Assembly (NCBI GenBank): GCA_001642005.1
Contig: LWCA01000110.1
Span: 1 to 53,215 of the forward strand
DNA from: Intoshia linei
Taxonomy: Eukaryota > Orthonectida > Rhopaluridae
Direction: 5' to 3'
Length of the DNA stretch: 53,215 nt
How positions within the stretch are numbered: the first letter of the stretch is position 1; each line of letters begins with the position of its first letter. The notes under the pieces are model-generated. The model did no database searches and was not told where the DNA came from. It saw only the letters and a list, made by a program, of their open reading frames with translations. A program made the translations under genes and the position numbers. Positions 22,963-36,868 of the stretch are shown piece after piece.

Positions 22963-25070
22963 ATGGCCAAAAAAAGATTAGGATGTAAGCACTACTTTAG
23001 AAAGTGTAAAATCATTGTAAGTGGGTAGCTAAAATTACCTTTACCTTTATTTACAGGCGAATTGCTGCAATCGAGCATTTTGGTGTCGTATGTGCCACGA
23101 CGATGCCTGCTCACATAAAATCAACCGACGGGAGATTAAACTAATTATTTGTCAAAAGTGCAATATTGAACAAGAAGTAAATTAAGTCATTTTTTATATT
23201 TTATAGTATTTTGTAGGTTTCCAGTACTTGTAAATTTTGTAATACATGTTTTGGCAAATACTTTTGTCGAAGATGTGTACTTTATGACGACGTCGACAAA
23301 AAGCAGTACCATTGTAATAAGTGCCGCAGTTGTAGGTAGTGTTTTATTTTTTTTGTTTTATGGACTTTTAGAGTTGGAGGTAGAGATAACTATGAACATT
23401 GCTGTAAATGCGGCATGTGTATTTTAATATCCTTCTTTGATAAACATCCGGTAATTTATATTAATTTTTATTTAAAAACTTTATTAACGTTAACTTTTAT
23501 AATTTAGTGTATCCCAGATTCAGCATTCGGTAATTGCACTATCTGTTTAGAGTCACTCATGGAGTCACGAAAACAACTATCTATTAATCCATGTGGGCAT
23601 ATTTTACACAAGTATGTTAATATTGTTTAAAATTTAAATCAAGGAAGATAAAATTAAGCCATGCGATAAGTTTTTTGATGACGTTGTGTCATTGTTTGAC
23701 TCTTGGTAACAGACGGCATGGTCATCATTTTGATGGACAAGTTTCAAATTGAAATCAATGTCTAAGACATTATATCTTAGTTATTAAAGTTTTACTCATT
23801 TAAAATACTTTTAAACAGAAATTGATGATTATTGAACCTTTATCCGACAGTGCTCCGTTTTTGTTTAAATTTTTGATTTAAGCCTTGAATGAAGAAGGAA
23901 TATATAATTGTTACTTTAGTGACACGTACAGGATTAAAGCGATTTATTAAAAAAATCGTGGTGGTCCATGGTGGAAAAAGTTTGAGAACCACTGACCTAA
24001 ATGTTGACTATAAATCACACTATTAATTTTAACTTTTTTTAGTAGGGTGTAGAAATATTTGATAATTTTTGTGATATAAATATATAGAAAGTAATAACTG
24101 ATTTCATTATTGGTCCAACTTATCTAATTTTGATTTAATTTAAAATGTTTCAAAACAGCTGAACCTATCGTACTGTAAAACCTCTTTGGGTCTTGATAAA
24201 AGTATTGTAAAATGCTGGCCTCATTATTCCAAATTGAGCACTAAATTATTTTCTTGGATATCATATCTATTGGTGTTTCATGTCACGAGCCTTGAGAGTT
24301 GGTTAGTACACAAAATAGTTATGATATTCAAGAATTTAATTTTTTTAATGTTCAATATAGTAAAATAAGGTCCTATTTTAAAAAAGTTTCGTCGAGGCCA
24401 TCGAAAGATGGATGTCGAGTACGATAGTTATCAATAAGTACGCTTGAAACTAAAAATTTTTCTAATTTACTCCATGAGAGCTTAAAAATTAATTTAAAAT
24501 CTTCTGTCCTACATTTTAATATTTTCGACATACCACTACATTTTAAAATATATTTTTTCAACTACGTCGCATATCGCTACTTTGGAACATTTGATCTAAA
24601 TTTTAGTATTAATTACTTACACTAATTTAGTTAGTTCAGAATGAATACAATTTTTGAAAATTATGTGTTTGACATTTTTTTGACAAGTGGCCCATGGTGA
24701 AAATTTTGAGAACGGACATATCTAAGGATTTGTGAGTTGTATGATTGTTGATTTAAATAATGTTTATATTTATGAAATTGTATAATTAAATATAATCTAG
24801 AATATGCGAAAAGAGAATGATTCGATCAGGGTATTATTTTTCAGTCATTTTAATATTTTTAGAAAATTTAACTGTCCCATCTGCAATCGCTCAATTGTGG
24901 ACATGCAAGCAATATGGCGATACTACGACCTAATTTTAACGCCCGATACATTTTCAGATGAAGTTATCAATATAGTCTGTGCAGACTGCAATAAAAAATC
25001 CAACGTCAAACGAAATTATTATGTTAACAAATGCAAAAAATGCGGATCATTTAACACTGCTATAGATTGA
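22963..25070 (+). CDS. RCHY1: RING and CHY zinc-finger E3 ligase RCHY1/Pirh2
   Basis: Seven exons: 22963-23016, 23057-23176, 23217-23335, 23372-23450, 23508-23611, 24801-24830, 24863-25070 (237 aa; human ~261). Pirh2 ubiquitinates p53 and other substrates. In order: CHY finger (GCKHYFRKC, FWCRMCHDDACSH), CTCHY finger (CKFCNTCFGKYFC, QYHCNKC), RING (CTICLES, NPCGHILHKIC, FNCPIC), and a C-terminal zinc ribbon (VCADCNKKS, CKKCGSFNTA). The tiny sixth exon supplies the RING Cys in HKIC. The intron after it is only 32 nt (24831-24862) and must be removed to keep the ligand set. Intron 5 (1.2 kb) carries hAT ends. AATAAA at 25104-25109. Convergent with SPT5 (98 bp between stops). Confidence 0.93.
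23958..23998 (-). mobile_element. hAT-type terminal repeat in RCHY1 intron 5
   Basis: The minus strand reads CAGTGGTTCTCAAACTTTTT, then CCACCATGG, a classic hAT end. A weaker same-orientation end (CCGTTCTCAAAATTTTCACC) lies at 24689-24717. No matching opposite end is seen, so these are remnants. Confidence 0.5.
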
Positions 25071-25103
25071 ATTGTAAAATTATGTAGATAAACTCATTTT
25101 TAC

Positions 25104-25109
25104 AATAAA
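25104..25109 (+). terminator. Poly(A) signal of RCHY1
   Basis: AATAAA 34 nt after the RCHY1 stop. The minus-strand counterpart for SPT5 (AATAAA) falls at 25132-25137, so the two 3' ends must nearly touch or overlap. Confidence 0.55.
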
Positions 25110-25168
25110 TGTTGTTAAAAATTAAAAAATTTTTATTATTAAAATCTTACAATCGTGTATTTACAATC

Positions 25169-28100
25169 TTACAAATTATATTTGCACAGAGCGGTCAATG
25201 GGTATATTTTGACATTTCCACTTGGAAGGGTAATTACAGCATGATCTCCATCCATTCCAATGACATTTACAACGTCCCCGCGTTGGATTTTGTGGATAGT
25301 ATAAGCAGTGTCTCCAATTTTTGGGAGAACTGGACCCAAAACATTTTCCGATAGGTGGTACGTTGCAGAATTAATCAATACAGTACATTTCTTTCCTAAA
25401 ATATTTTGAATGACGCCAATTTTATAGACAATTTCTGGAAATTCGCAATTTGTCATGACTTGAACAAACAGCCCAATAGTGATCCAATCATCATAATCTG
25501 CATTTTTAATGGCCGATTTTTGTTTATCATTACTGGATTCTTTTAAGGCTACATCTGAATCGATAGACAAATCGTCATTTTTGTTGACATATTTAGGCGT
25601 GGAAACATCGTAAATATTAGAATCCCAAACAGGAGATGTAGGTTGATGACTAGGAGTAGCTCCACCATAATGAGGGGTAATTCCATCAATTTTAACATTA
25701 TCTGGAGTGTTTGTTTCAATTGAGCCAGGTGTTTGATAAGACATCATAGGAGTCATTCCACTGTGCATTGGAGTTTGGTCTCCGGCGATAGGGGTTTGTC
25801 CGCTGTTTTGAACTGGCGTAAATCCACCTGAATTTGGAGTAACTCTACTAGTCATTGAATTATTTACATTAATGGGAGTGAGTCCCAGATTATGGTGCTT
25901 GTAAGACCGCTCGTCCGAGTTTATAGACATTCTACTTTCTGACAAGGGTGTTTGATTTCCCATGTGTACAGGGGTCCGCCCACCAGTTATAGGTGTCTGT
26001 GAACCAAGAGGAGTTGCTCCACCAATCATTGGAGTGTGCCCTTCGGCAATAGGAGTCTGTCCGCCAATTAAGGGCGTGTGACCACTCATGTATGATTGAC
26101 TTCCAACCATTGGAGTTTGACTGCCCATCATAGGGGTATTTGCATCGTAAATTGGTGTTCTAGATCTAATTTTTACATCAAACCGTGACTGAATTGAAGG
26201 TAAGATATCATCAGACGCTGGAATTCCACTTTGTACACGGCATATGGTGCCGTCGTCATTAATAATACGCACACGTTGTAAATCGACCATAATTGTCTGA
26301 TTCTTAGCATCCAAATCCATTTTAACCGTAGTATCACCCACATCCTTAATATACCCACTATACCCCTTGTAAGGACCTTTGATAATTTTGACACGCTTTC
26401 CAATAATTTTGGTATTTCGTCGTTTTCCCGATAAATATTCCTTAACATTACTCGAATCGTCCGTAGCATGAATATTTGGGGATTTCATGTATTGAAACTT
26501 TTCTTCAAATGATGAATTAACTGTCTTGAATACTGGAGCATTACTAGTTCCATATAAACACAAATTATGCGCAGAGAAAGATACTAACCCAGAATTGACT
26601 AAAACATCCGTAAATTTAACAAAAGCAAATCCACGAAACATGTGAATAATTTTGCCTCTCTTACCTTTATATTGCCCACTAGCAACACAAACGATATCTC
26701 TGGCAGTAATTCTATTATTTCCACTGTCTATAGCGACGGGAGGTCTACGAGGATAGCAAAATGGTAAAATTTCATTTTTCTTGATGCGTCCGCACCTATT
26801 ATGCATATCCAAAACTTTAACATGATGTTTTTCTACTTGAATCACTATGCCAACATTTTTATTTGTCAAACGAACCACGTCTCCATATTTATATTCGGAA
26901 CCTTCCACAGCAGTGTCAGATTTATAACACGATAATTGAATATCTCTGCACAAAACCTTGATTTCTTGAAGACTATTATCAGACAATACAATACCGGTCG
27001 GTTCTTCAACTTTAATTAATAAACCAGATTCAGATTTATATCTACCTTGCAACACACGAACATGGTCACCAACTAAAAAGAATCTTCGCAGTTCTGATAC
27101 ATCAAATTCTAAATTTTCAATCAATTTTTCATGGTCCGGGGTGATTGTTACAACATTTTCATTAATTTTCACAATTTTACCCTCTAAATTTTTTAATTCA
27201 CCTTCAGTGACTATAACACGTTCTCCTTTAATAAACGCATACTTGTTTTGGTAGTTTGTTTGGTTTATGCTGTAATCAGAAATTATAGTGTCAACCAAGT
27301 CTTCGCATTCATCATCATCGTTTTTGACATTAAATAGAGTTAATTCGGACAATTCTGGAGTAATTCCTTCGTGTAACAATAAGCTAGCTTTAAAACTTTT
27401 AATCAAAAACCCATCTGCGTCATAGGTGGACCCTTCAAATTCGTGCCCACTAGCCAAAATTGAAGCACGCCCTCCAATACTCTCAATTTTTTCAACATCA
27501 AAAATTTTCTGAAATGGTCTCGTTTTAACTCTAATCGTATTTTCAGTTTTCATTACACCTCTCATTTTATCATAATCAATACGAGGCAATAATTTCAACA
27601 GTACATCATTTTTGTTCATATTTACTTCAATTACCTTGGCTAAATCGTTTTTATATTTCCCAGACTTAATACGTACCCACATGTCTCGTTTAATGTTTTT
27701 CATTGGGAAAATAGTTGTCATGACATCAACCATTTCATTAAGAGGGACCAATTTGGTATTAAACTTGAAAAAAGCACTGATTCCTTCTATACCATCATTG
27801 ACTTGAGATTTTAAATTAGCTTCCATGTAAAGATACCCCTTAAGGTTATCCTTGATGATAACTGAACAATATTTGAATTTACCCTCATATTTAATAAATT
27901 TCCTAAGCAGTAATAACGCTGCTTTACGTTCTTCACCAATTCTACATCGCAATACCCATAATTTTGGATCATCCATTCCAGGAATATTACGTTGTTGGGA
28001 AATTGACTTGCTTATGACTGGAGTACATGTAGGACTGTCAAATTCGTCAATCTCATCGTCGTCGTCTTCCTGGTGAGCGTATTTTTCTTCCAAGTACTTG

Positions 28101-28399
28101 ACGTTTATTTTATCACGGCGACTGTAATCTGTGTAACCAGTTTCTAGTTTGCGCTTTTCAGTAGATATTTGTTGGTCCATGTATCCGTCTTCCTCGACCA
28201 ATTCATCTTCTTCGTCGTCTTCTGCAACGTCGGCTTCGTCAATAATGAAATCAGATTTGAATTTTTTTAAGTTTGGTTCCGTTTCATCATTATCCTCACT
28301 TTCTAAACTATCGTCCATTTTTGATTCCAGTTCACTGTCGGTATCACTCTAGAATACGATTAAAGTGGGTTCAAATTGTAAATTTACCATGTTTAGCAT
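25169..28399 (-). CDS. SUPT5H: Transcription elongation factor SPT5 (DSIF large subunit)
   Basis: Two minus-strand exons: 28388-28399 (MLNM) and 25169-28348, separated by a 39-nt intron (1063 aa; human 1087). SPT5 with SPT4 forms DSIF, controlling RNA polymerase II pausing and elongation. Features: acidic N-terminus (~1-60); NGN domain from WVLRCRIGEERKA (~120-205); KOW motifs at VKSGKYKNDLAKV-type (WVRIKSGKYKN), VTEGELKNLEGKI, VLQGRYKSESGL, VASGQYKGKRGKI and IIKGPYKGYSGYI; a C-terminal repeat region with over 15 TP motifs (GSQTPM, GGQTPI, GHTPMIGG, GGATPL), the P-TEFb target; and a last KOW near the end. A shorter start at 28318 is possible, but the in-phase exon 1 with ATG and GTAAAT donor favours 28399. 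A 3.2-kb uninterrupted exon is unusual here. Confidence 0.95.
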
Positions 28400-29409
28400 T
28401 TTTGATTTATATAATTTTAATTTCAAATTGAATCAACTTTAAATGTTACTTGGTTACAAAATGTATTTTATTTACAAGTGAATATTTTTCAGTCATTTCG
28501 AAATAAATACTAATTGCCAATCAGTAAATACTAGTATGTATTAGTAAATAATTAGTATAGTATGAAGCGTATTGGGGTAGTCGTGACAAATTTTTATCTC
28601 CCGATTTATCCCTAATTGATATCGATAAAGAAACATTAAATTAATGAAACAAACACCTCAGTTATGTATTTGCTTTGTATTTTGTCTGTCGAATTAATTT
28701 CAGGTTAAAATTTAGCCTAGATATGAGCGGGCCAAATTATTTATTGTATTATAGTTTGAGCCAAAATTATATTAGATTGAGTCTAGACCAGTTGCTATTA
28801 AACTTTTTTGTGGACAATGGTGGAATCCTTACAATAAAAAGACCTGAGTCACAGAGATGTGACTAATGGCCATATGGCATTACTAATAATTAAAGAAAAA
28901 AACTTTATATGTATTCAAAATTTTAAAAGGCACATCCCAGTTTGAGAACCACCTTACTGAACAACTAAAATTTACATAAAATATTGGTGATTAAATGTTA
29001 AAATACGCTGTGATCGGAAAAATATAAATTTGTTAAATTTAAATTTTTTCTGTAAATCAACTGGATAAAATTGTCTGAGAATAATTACTAATTAGAGTAA
29101 TAAAAATGTAAATGCAATTAATTTTATTTTCAAATTAAAGCCATCTTTATTTTTGATAATATTTATTGAAATGATTCAATTCAGACTCAATTCTTTCTGT
29201 GTCTCTTACATAAAAATATAAATTAAAATGATCAAATATCTCACAGTATCTACCCGAAATTTTTACAAATGTCAGGTATATATTATAACTTTGGTTGAAA
29301 AATTAAAATGTGTACCAAGTTTTTACTAGGAACTTTGTATATTATTGGAAAATTGTACACATTTAATCTGAACGTGTATACATTTAAAGTAAACTGACTA
29401 ATAAAAAAC
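28400..29409. promoter_or_regulatory. Divergent spacer SPT5 / NSUN4
   Basis: About 1 kb containing both promoters. A hAT-type end lies at 28931-28954 (minus strand AGGTGGTTCTCAAACTGGG), with GCGGGCCAAATT nearby at 28727-28738. No coding exon seen. Confidence 0.4.
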
Positions 29410-32402
<2,993 letters not shown>

Positions 32403-32404
<2 letters not shown>

Positions 32405-32408
32405 TAAA
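32403..32408 (+). terminator. Poly(A) signal overlapping the NSUN4 stop codon
   Basis: The stop TAA (32402-32404) is the first part of TAATAAAA, so AATAAA begins inside the stop codon. If used, the 3' UTR is only ~15-25 nt. Confidence 0.5.
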
Positions 32409-32432
32409 ATTTATGTGTTGTATATTTACTAA

Positions 32433-32607
32433 CGGACGGTTCCACCTGAAACAAATTTGGGAACCACTCCTTTAAAGGATTGATAATAGTGAATAGTAGG
32501 ATTTTTAAATTAGATTTTCAACGTGAATTTATTTTTTTGGTATAATAAAAGAGTGCCCTCGGCAGAGCTAGGTGCTGTTTGTACGTAGTACAAAACAGCC
32601 AAGCTAG
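32433..32607 (+). mobile_element. Helitron-like 3' module (5'-truncated)
   Basis: It begins near GGTTCCACCTGAAACAAATT and ends with the hairpin CTGTTTGTAC-GTA-GTACAAAACAG, then CCAAG and CTAG directly before a T. It matches the 3' halves of the elements at 2955-3496 and 49495-50602. Lies just beyond the NSUN4 stop. Confidence 0.6.
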
Positions 32608-32929
32608 TAAATATATAAAATGACCACAGATTTTATAATAGATGCAGTATAACTTTTTTAAAATACACGAAGAATGCAATACAATAATAATTATTATTGT
32701 ATCACATCATTATAATATGATAAGTATGTTATATTTAGGTATATTAAATTTGAATTTAACTTTTTACCCCAATTTGTTGGGCAGTAATATATAAACATAA
32801 TAAAATCTGTTAGGGACACCACATGGAAATATTTGTTATAAATTATGTTGGGGCGTAAAAAATTCGTAAGGATAAAAATGGACCATGACACTTAAATGAT
32901 TGGGAAACACTGGGTTAGATCTTAGGTTA

Positions 32930-33441
32930 GGTTTTATTTTAATCGAAATATTTGTTAATAATTTATTAAAAATTATTTTTCACCGGGAATGCGTAGATTT
33001 TTGGTGTTGAAATTTTGCATTTACATCAACTGGAAGAAGCTCTATTAGAATAATTTTTTTTTTTTTAGTTTTCGGGCAGTTAATTATTTCATATTTTTTG
33101 TTTTAATAAAATATTTTGGAAAAAAATATATGAATATTAAAATGATTTTTTGACCGTGAATGCGTAACTTATTCAGATTGAAAATTTTTGTGTGCGTTAA
33201 CAGGATACAACTGTACGCCTGCAAATTTTTTTAAATTCTAGGGCTGTTTTCATTAAAAAAAAGTGTAATTTTGGGTTTTGGTCCTGAAGATATATTTTTT
33301 TAAATTTATATTTATGATTATAAATGACCCTGGAAAAAACTTTAATTGAAATATGGACTTTATAAAATTCTAAGAGTGGTAGTTATTGAAATAAACGATA
33401 ACACACACGCAGACAAACAAAGCATATTATATAAGTAAGGA
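32930..33441 (-). mobile_element. Helitron-like 5' part, minus orientation
   Basis: On the minus strand it starts TCCTTACTTATATAATATGC after an A at 33442 and follows the shared body down to about 32930. The orientation is opposite to the 3' module at 32433, so the two are separate insertions or a rearranged copy. In the convergent NSUN4/PIGF spacer. Confidence 0.55.
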
Positions 33442-33675
33442 TTTTAGAGAATGTCTTTTCACACAAATTGTTCCAAATATTGATAGCATACAATATGTGT
33501 ATCTTGAAAATTTTATAAAATAAATAATAAATATAACGTATAATTACATTATTACTCTTTTTTATAATTCTAGGATACGTTTCATTTTTAAAAAAAATGG
33601 ATAATTGGGGTTTTTGACATTAAAAACTTAATTTCTGAATACAATTGAATTAAAATAATTTTAATATAACAATAA

Positions 33676-34855
33676 TTACAAGACAATACTTGAAATTGTT
33701 CCCAAACACAACCCAATTGCATGTCCAGATAGAGTTGAAATTAAACCAGTTTTCGGGTAAATCTTTAAATTTAATTTTACATATACATTTTTTATATTTA
33801 CATTAAATTGCATTGTATATATTTTTTAAACATTAAGATTCATAAATACATAATGTATAAAATCTCTGTAAATTAAAAATTTGTAACTTTTCACTGTTTC
33901 ACGGATATTGGACAGTACTTATTTTATACAATAATCAGGGTTCGTCAAATTAGACCATATATCCCTTGGGAGGAGGGACAATGACATATTTTTAGATGAT
34001 TAAGATATTTTGGCCGAGAAAAAGTTTATTAATATTTCATAGTCCATGGGATGTGTATATTGCAAACGAGGAGCGATAACTAAAAAAGTGTATAACCTTG
34101 TTTTAAAATTTAAAGAAAATCTTATTTTTGGGCAGGTTGGTATTTGAATTTGCTTATGGTCAACGACTTGTTATAAATCCCGGGATATTCTTGATTGGAA
34201 AAATAATTAAACAAGATTGTATTCAGACGTAAAAATAAAAAATACATTCCAATCAACACTCCAATCTAAAATCAATGAAAACGGTCCAAATATTGTTCCG
34301 ATGATAGTGAATACAGCTACAAGCATGAAAAATATTTCATTTTCTGATATTTCCAATTTTTTGCTAAAATATAATTAAATTAAATATACGCGAGTAAAAT
34401 TATTAACACATACAAAGGTGTAAATAAAATGTGTCTACATTTTTCGTAATTAATTTGGCACAATCTTGCATATGTGGATAACAAAACTGTTAAAACTATA
34501 GAATATCCGATTGATTCAATAAATTTACTAAATTTTAATCATGTTCATTTAAGTTTAAAAATACTCTACAAATGGAGCACCAAATAGTATCAAAATGATG
34601 TGAAAGACGGGAATATAAAGTAATGATTTTACAATTTTCTAAATAAAATATAAATTTGAAAAAATAAAACGAAATATTTATTACCGAACCGTTTTTTGTA
34701 AATTCATTTAAATTCAAGATAATCATTGTCACTAATTGCACTGAAGCCGTCAACAGTGAATAAAATAAGATACGTTGATGTGAAAAGTACAAAATTAGAT
34801 AAATTAAAACAAAATCCACCAAAATCCAAAATATATTCAAAATATCTCTTTTCAT
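33676..34855 (-). CDS. PIGF: GPI-anchor biosynthesis protein PIG-F
   Basis: Five minus-strand exons: 34685-34855, 34565-34638, 34414-34527, 34246-34363, 33676-33762 (187 aa; human 219). PIG-F is an ER membrane protein that stabilises PIG-O and PIG-G, the enzymes adding ethanolamine phosphate to the GPI glycan. Several hydrophobic segments are seen: residues ~6-25, ~28-46, ~60-75, ~87-100, ~125-145 and ~165-187. The family signature is FHIILILFGAPFV, followed by TVLLSTYARLC and LDWSVDWN, then GLISTLSGHAIGLCLG. The start MKRD matches the short N-terminus of the family. Introns are 46, 37, 50 and 483 nt; the last junction uses an unusual AAAG acceptor. Divergent from NIFK. Confidence 0.85.
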
Positions 34856-35288
34856 GTATATTATTGGAAAAATCGGGCTGAAAATGAAAACTGTAGCTAC
34901 ATAAAAATAAATTTTATTGTATTTTAAAACTATTTATTTCAAGTACGTTTATGTCTGGGAATTGAATGTTAAAATTAACCAAACAAATGCAAATGTTTAT
35001 TAAAAAAGAACGCTAATTATATTTATCAATGTAGTGATTCATGGAATCTGGTTGACAGTAATTTCAATGGTTCATTTTACGGTAAAATTCAATTGATTAC
35101 CAACAATAATACACAATGACAAATAAATGTACGATTTTTGATTCATAATTATTCAATTACAATTCACTGTTATATTAATTTTAAATTAACAGATGATTAA
35201 AATTAACAACAAAATGTATTTTCAAATTTGTAATGAAAATAAACTTAAATTAAAATTACAAATCATATTATCGAGCAAAATAAAAAAC

Positions 35289-36860
35289 ATGGGAAAAGGG
35301 AAACTATTAAAGAAATTTCCAAATCAAAAAAAGCATAAAAAATTAAACAATTCGATAAAACCAAAAAACAAGACAAAGAAGAAGGAAAAAATAACTGCTG
35401 AAAAAACAATTTTATTTAAAGCAAATTTCAATGAATCTAAAATTGATCAAGTTTGTAATTTGAATTTTAATTCTCATTATTTAAATAGAATGATTGGTCG
35501 AACGAAGGAGTTGTATATTTAGGGCATATACCACATGGATTTTTTGAAAATGAAATTAAATCATACTGTTCTCAGTTTGGAAAAGTTTTGCATGTTAAAT
35601 TGGCACGTAATCCAAAGGTTCATTTTTATTTTACAATTTTTTAAATTTATTACCAAAAGTATGCATTATTACTAATCTATTAGAATAAGTAAAATTTGCA
35701 TTTACATGTCAATAAAGAGTTACAGATTTTCTAAACTGACAAATATGATTTGAATTAAATTTTTGAAAAACCAAAATTGATTTTTCTTTTAAATTTTCAA
35801 GTTTTTTTTAAGCACATGATCCTCTTTTGAGTCGAAAGTGTACTTTTTGCCTGGATTTATTATATAACTCATTTTATATTAAAAGCCGAAATAATTGAAA
35901 ATTTTAAATTTTGAAAAAGGTGTACTAATTTTCACAACTGGTCCGGTCCAATTGGTTTTTTCTTCCATAGTAAAGTGGTCCGTTTAATCTGTCGCTAGTA
36001 GCGAATCGCTACTTATGTTTCAATATTCACGACAGTTTATAAATTTTAGCTTATATTACATTAAACGGTTAATTATATTAATTAATATTTTATAATTTAG
36101 ACCAAAATGTCACAGGGCCATGCATTTGTACATTTTAAATCGATGGCAGTGGCTAAGGTGGTTGCACAAAACATGAATAATTATCTAATGATGGACAGAG
36201 TTTTAAAGTGTAAGTTTAACATTGATTCATTTTTGCTGACAATTCAGCCATCTATTTACAAGATTTTCAATTAACATTTATCAGTGATTTTATTGTAATT
36301 TTCGTACCGATATAAAAAATTGATAAACTTAAAAATTAGTTTTTTCTGATGAATAAATTAGGCAATATAATGATTTACAAAAATCAAACACAGTTGAGAA
36401 TTCTCAACATGATCCGATCATGATATGGACCCCTGGGTCCTGGACTATAAAAAAAATAGCTTTTTGAATTATAATTATATTCAAGTTTATTTTAAAGTAT
36501 CATCCATGATAAATGAAAACTGTTAAGGTTGAGAATGCCTGCCATAAACCCGTTAATAGTTTTGTAAGAAAATTACCCTAAGACATAAAAATTTATATCA
36601 GTGTCGCATAAAAAAATATTTTATTTTTTATACTTGGAACTTTTTAAAATGTTTTAATTTTATAAAGTGGTCCAATACGCACAAACGGTAAGCGAGACTG
36701 AACAAACACTTACATTTAATATTTAAATTACATAAATTTAGGTCACGTGATTCCTAGTTTTGATGTAACACCTGAATCATTTAAAAACAAGGAAGCTGAA
36801 AATCACATTAAAATATTTAATGATAGATTTGACGAAAAAATAAAAAATTGTAAATTGTAA
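35289..36860 (+). CDS. NIFK: Nucleolar RRM protein NIFK / Nop15-like
   Basis: Exons 35289-35450, 35489-35617, 36101-36209 and 36742-36860 (172 aa). NIFK binds the Ki-67 FHA domain and acts in pre-60S maturation with its yeast homologue Nop15. The N-terminus is very Lys-rich (MGKGKLLKKF). One RRM follows (~58-135): GVVYLGHIPHG as RNP2, QGHAFVHFK as RNP1, and MNNYLMMDRVLKCHVIP, close to the family's NNYLFGERLLxCHxxP. The vertebrate C-terminal FHA-binding extension is missing; it ends CKL soon after ESFKNKEAE. An in-frame upstream ATG (35193) exists, but its AT-rich leader looks non-coding. The first intron is 38 nt and mimics a frameshift if overlooked. The stop is 8 bp from that of convergent DTL. 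Confidence 0.85.
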
Positions 36861-36868
36861 ACATAAAA

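Noticed and set aside
24804-25070. Continuous open frame starting at an ATG at 24804 in RCHY1
   Set aside because: It skips the RING cysteine in the right register. Using exon 24801-24830 and a 32-nt intron restores HKIC and joins GKFNCPIC in frame, so the open frame is accidental.
35193-35522. Frameshift in NIFK just before the RRM
   Set aside because: A 38-nt intron (35451-35488) brings the Lys-rich N-terminus into frame with GVVYLGHIP, so no frameshift is needed.
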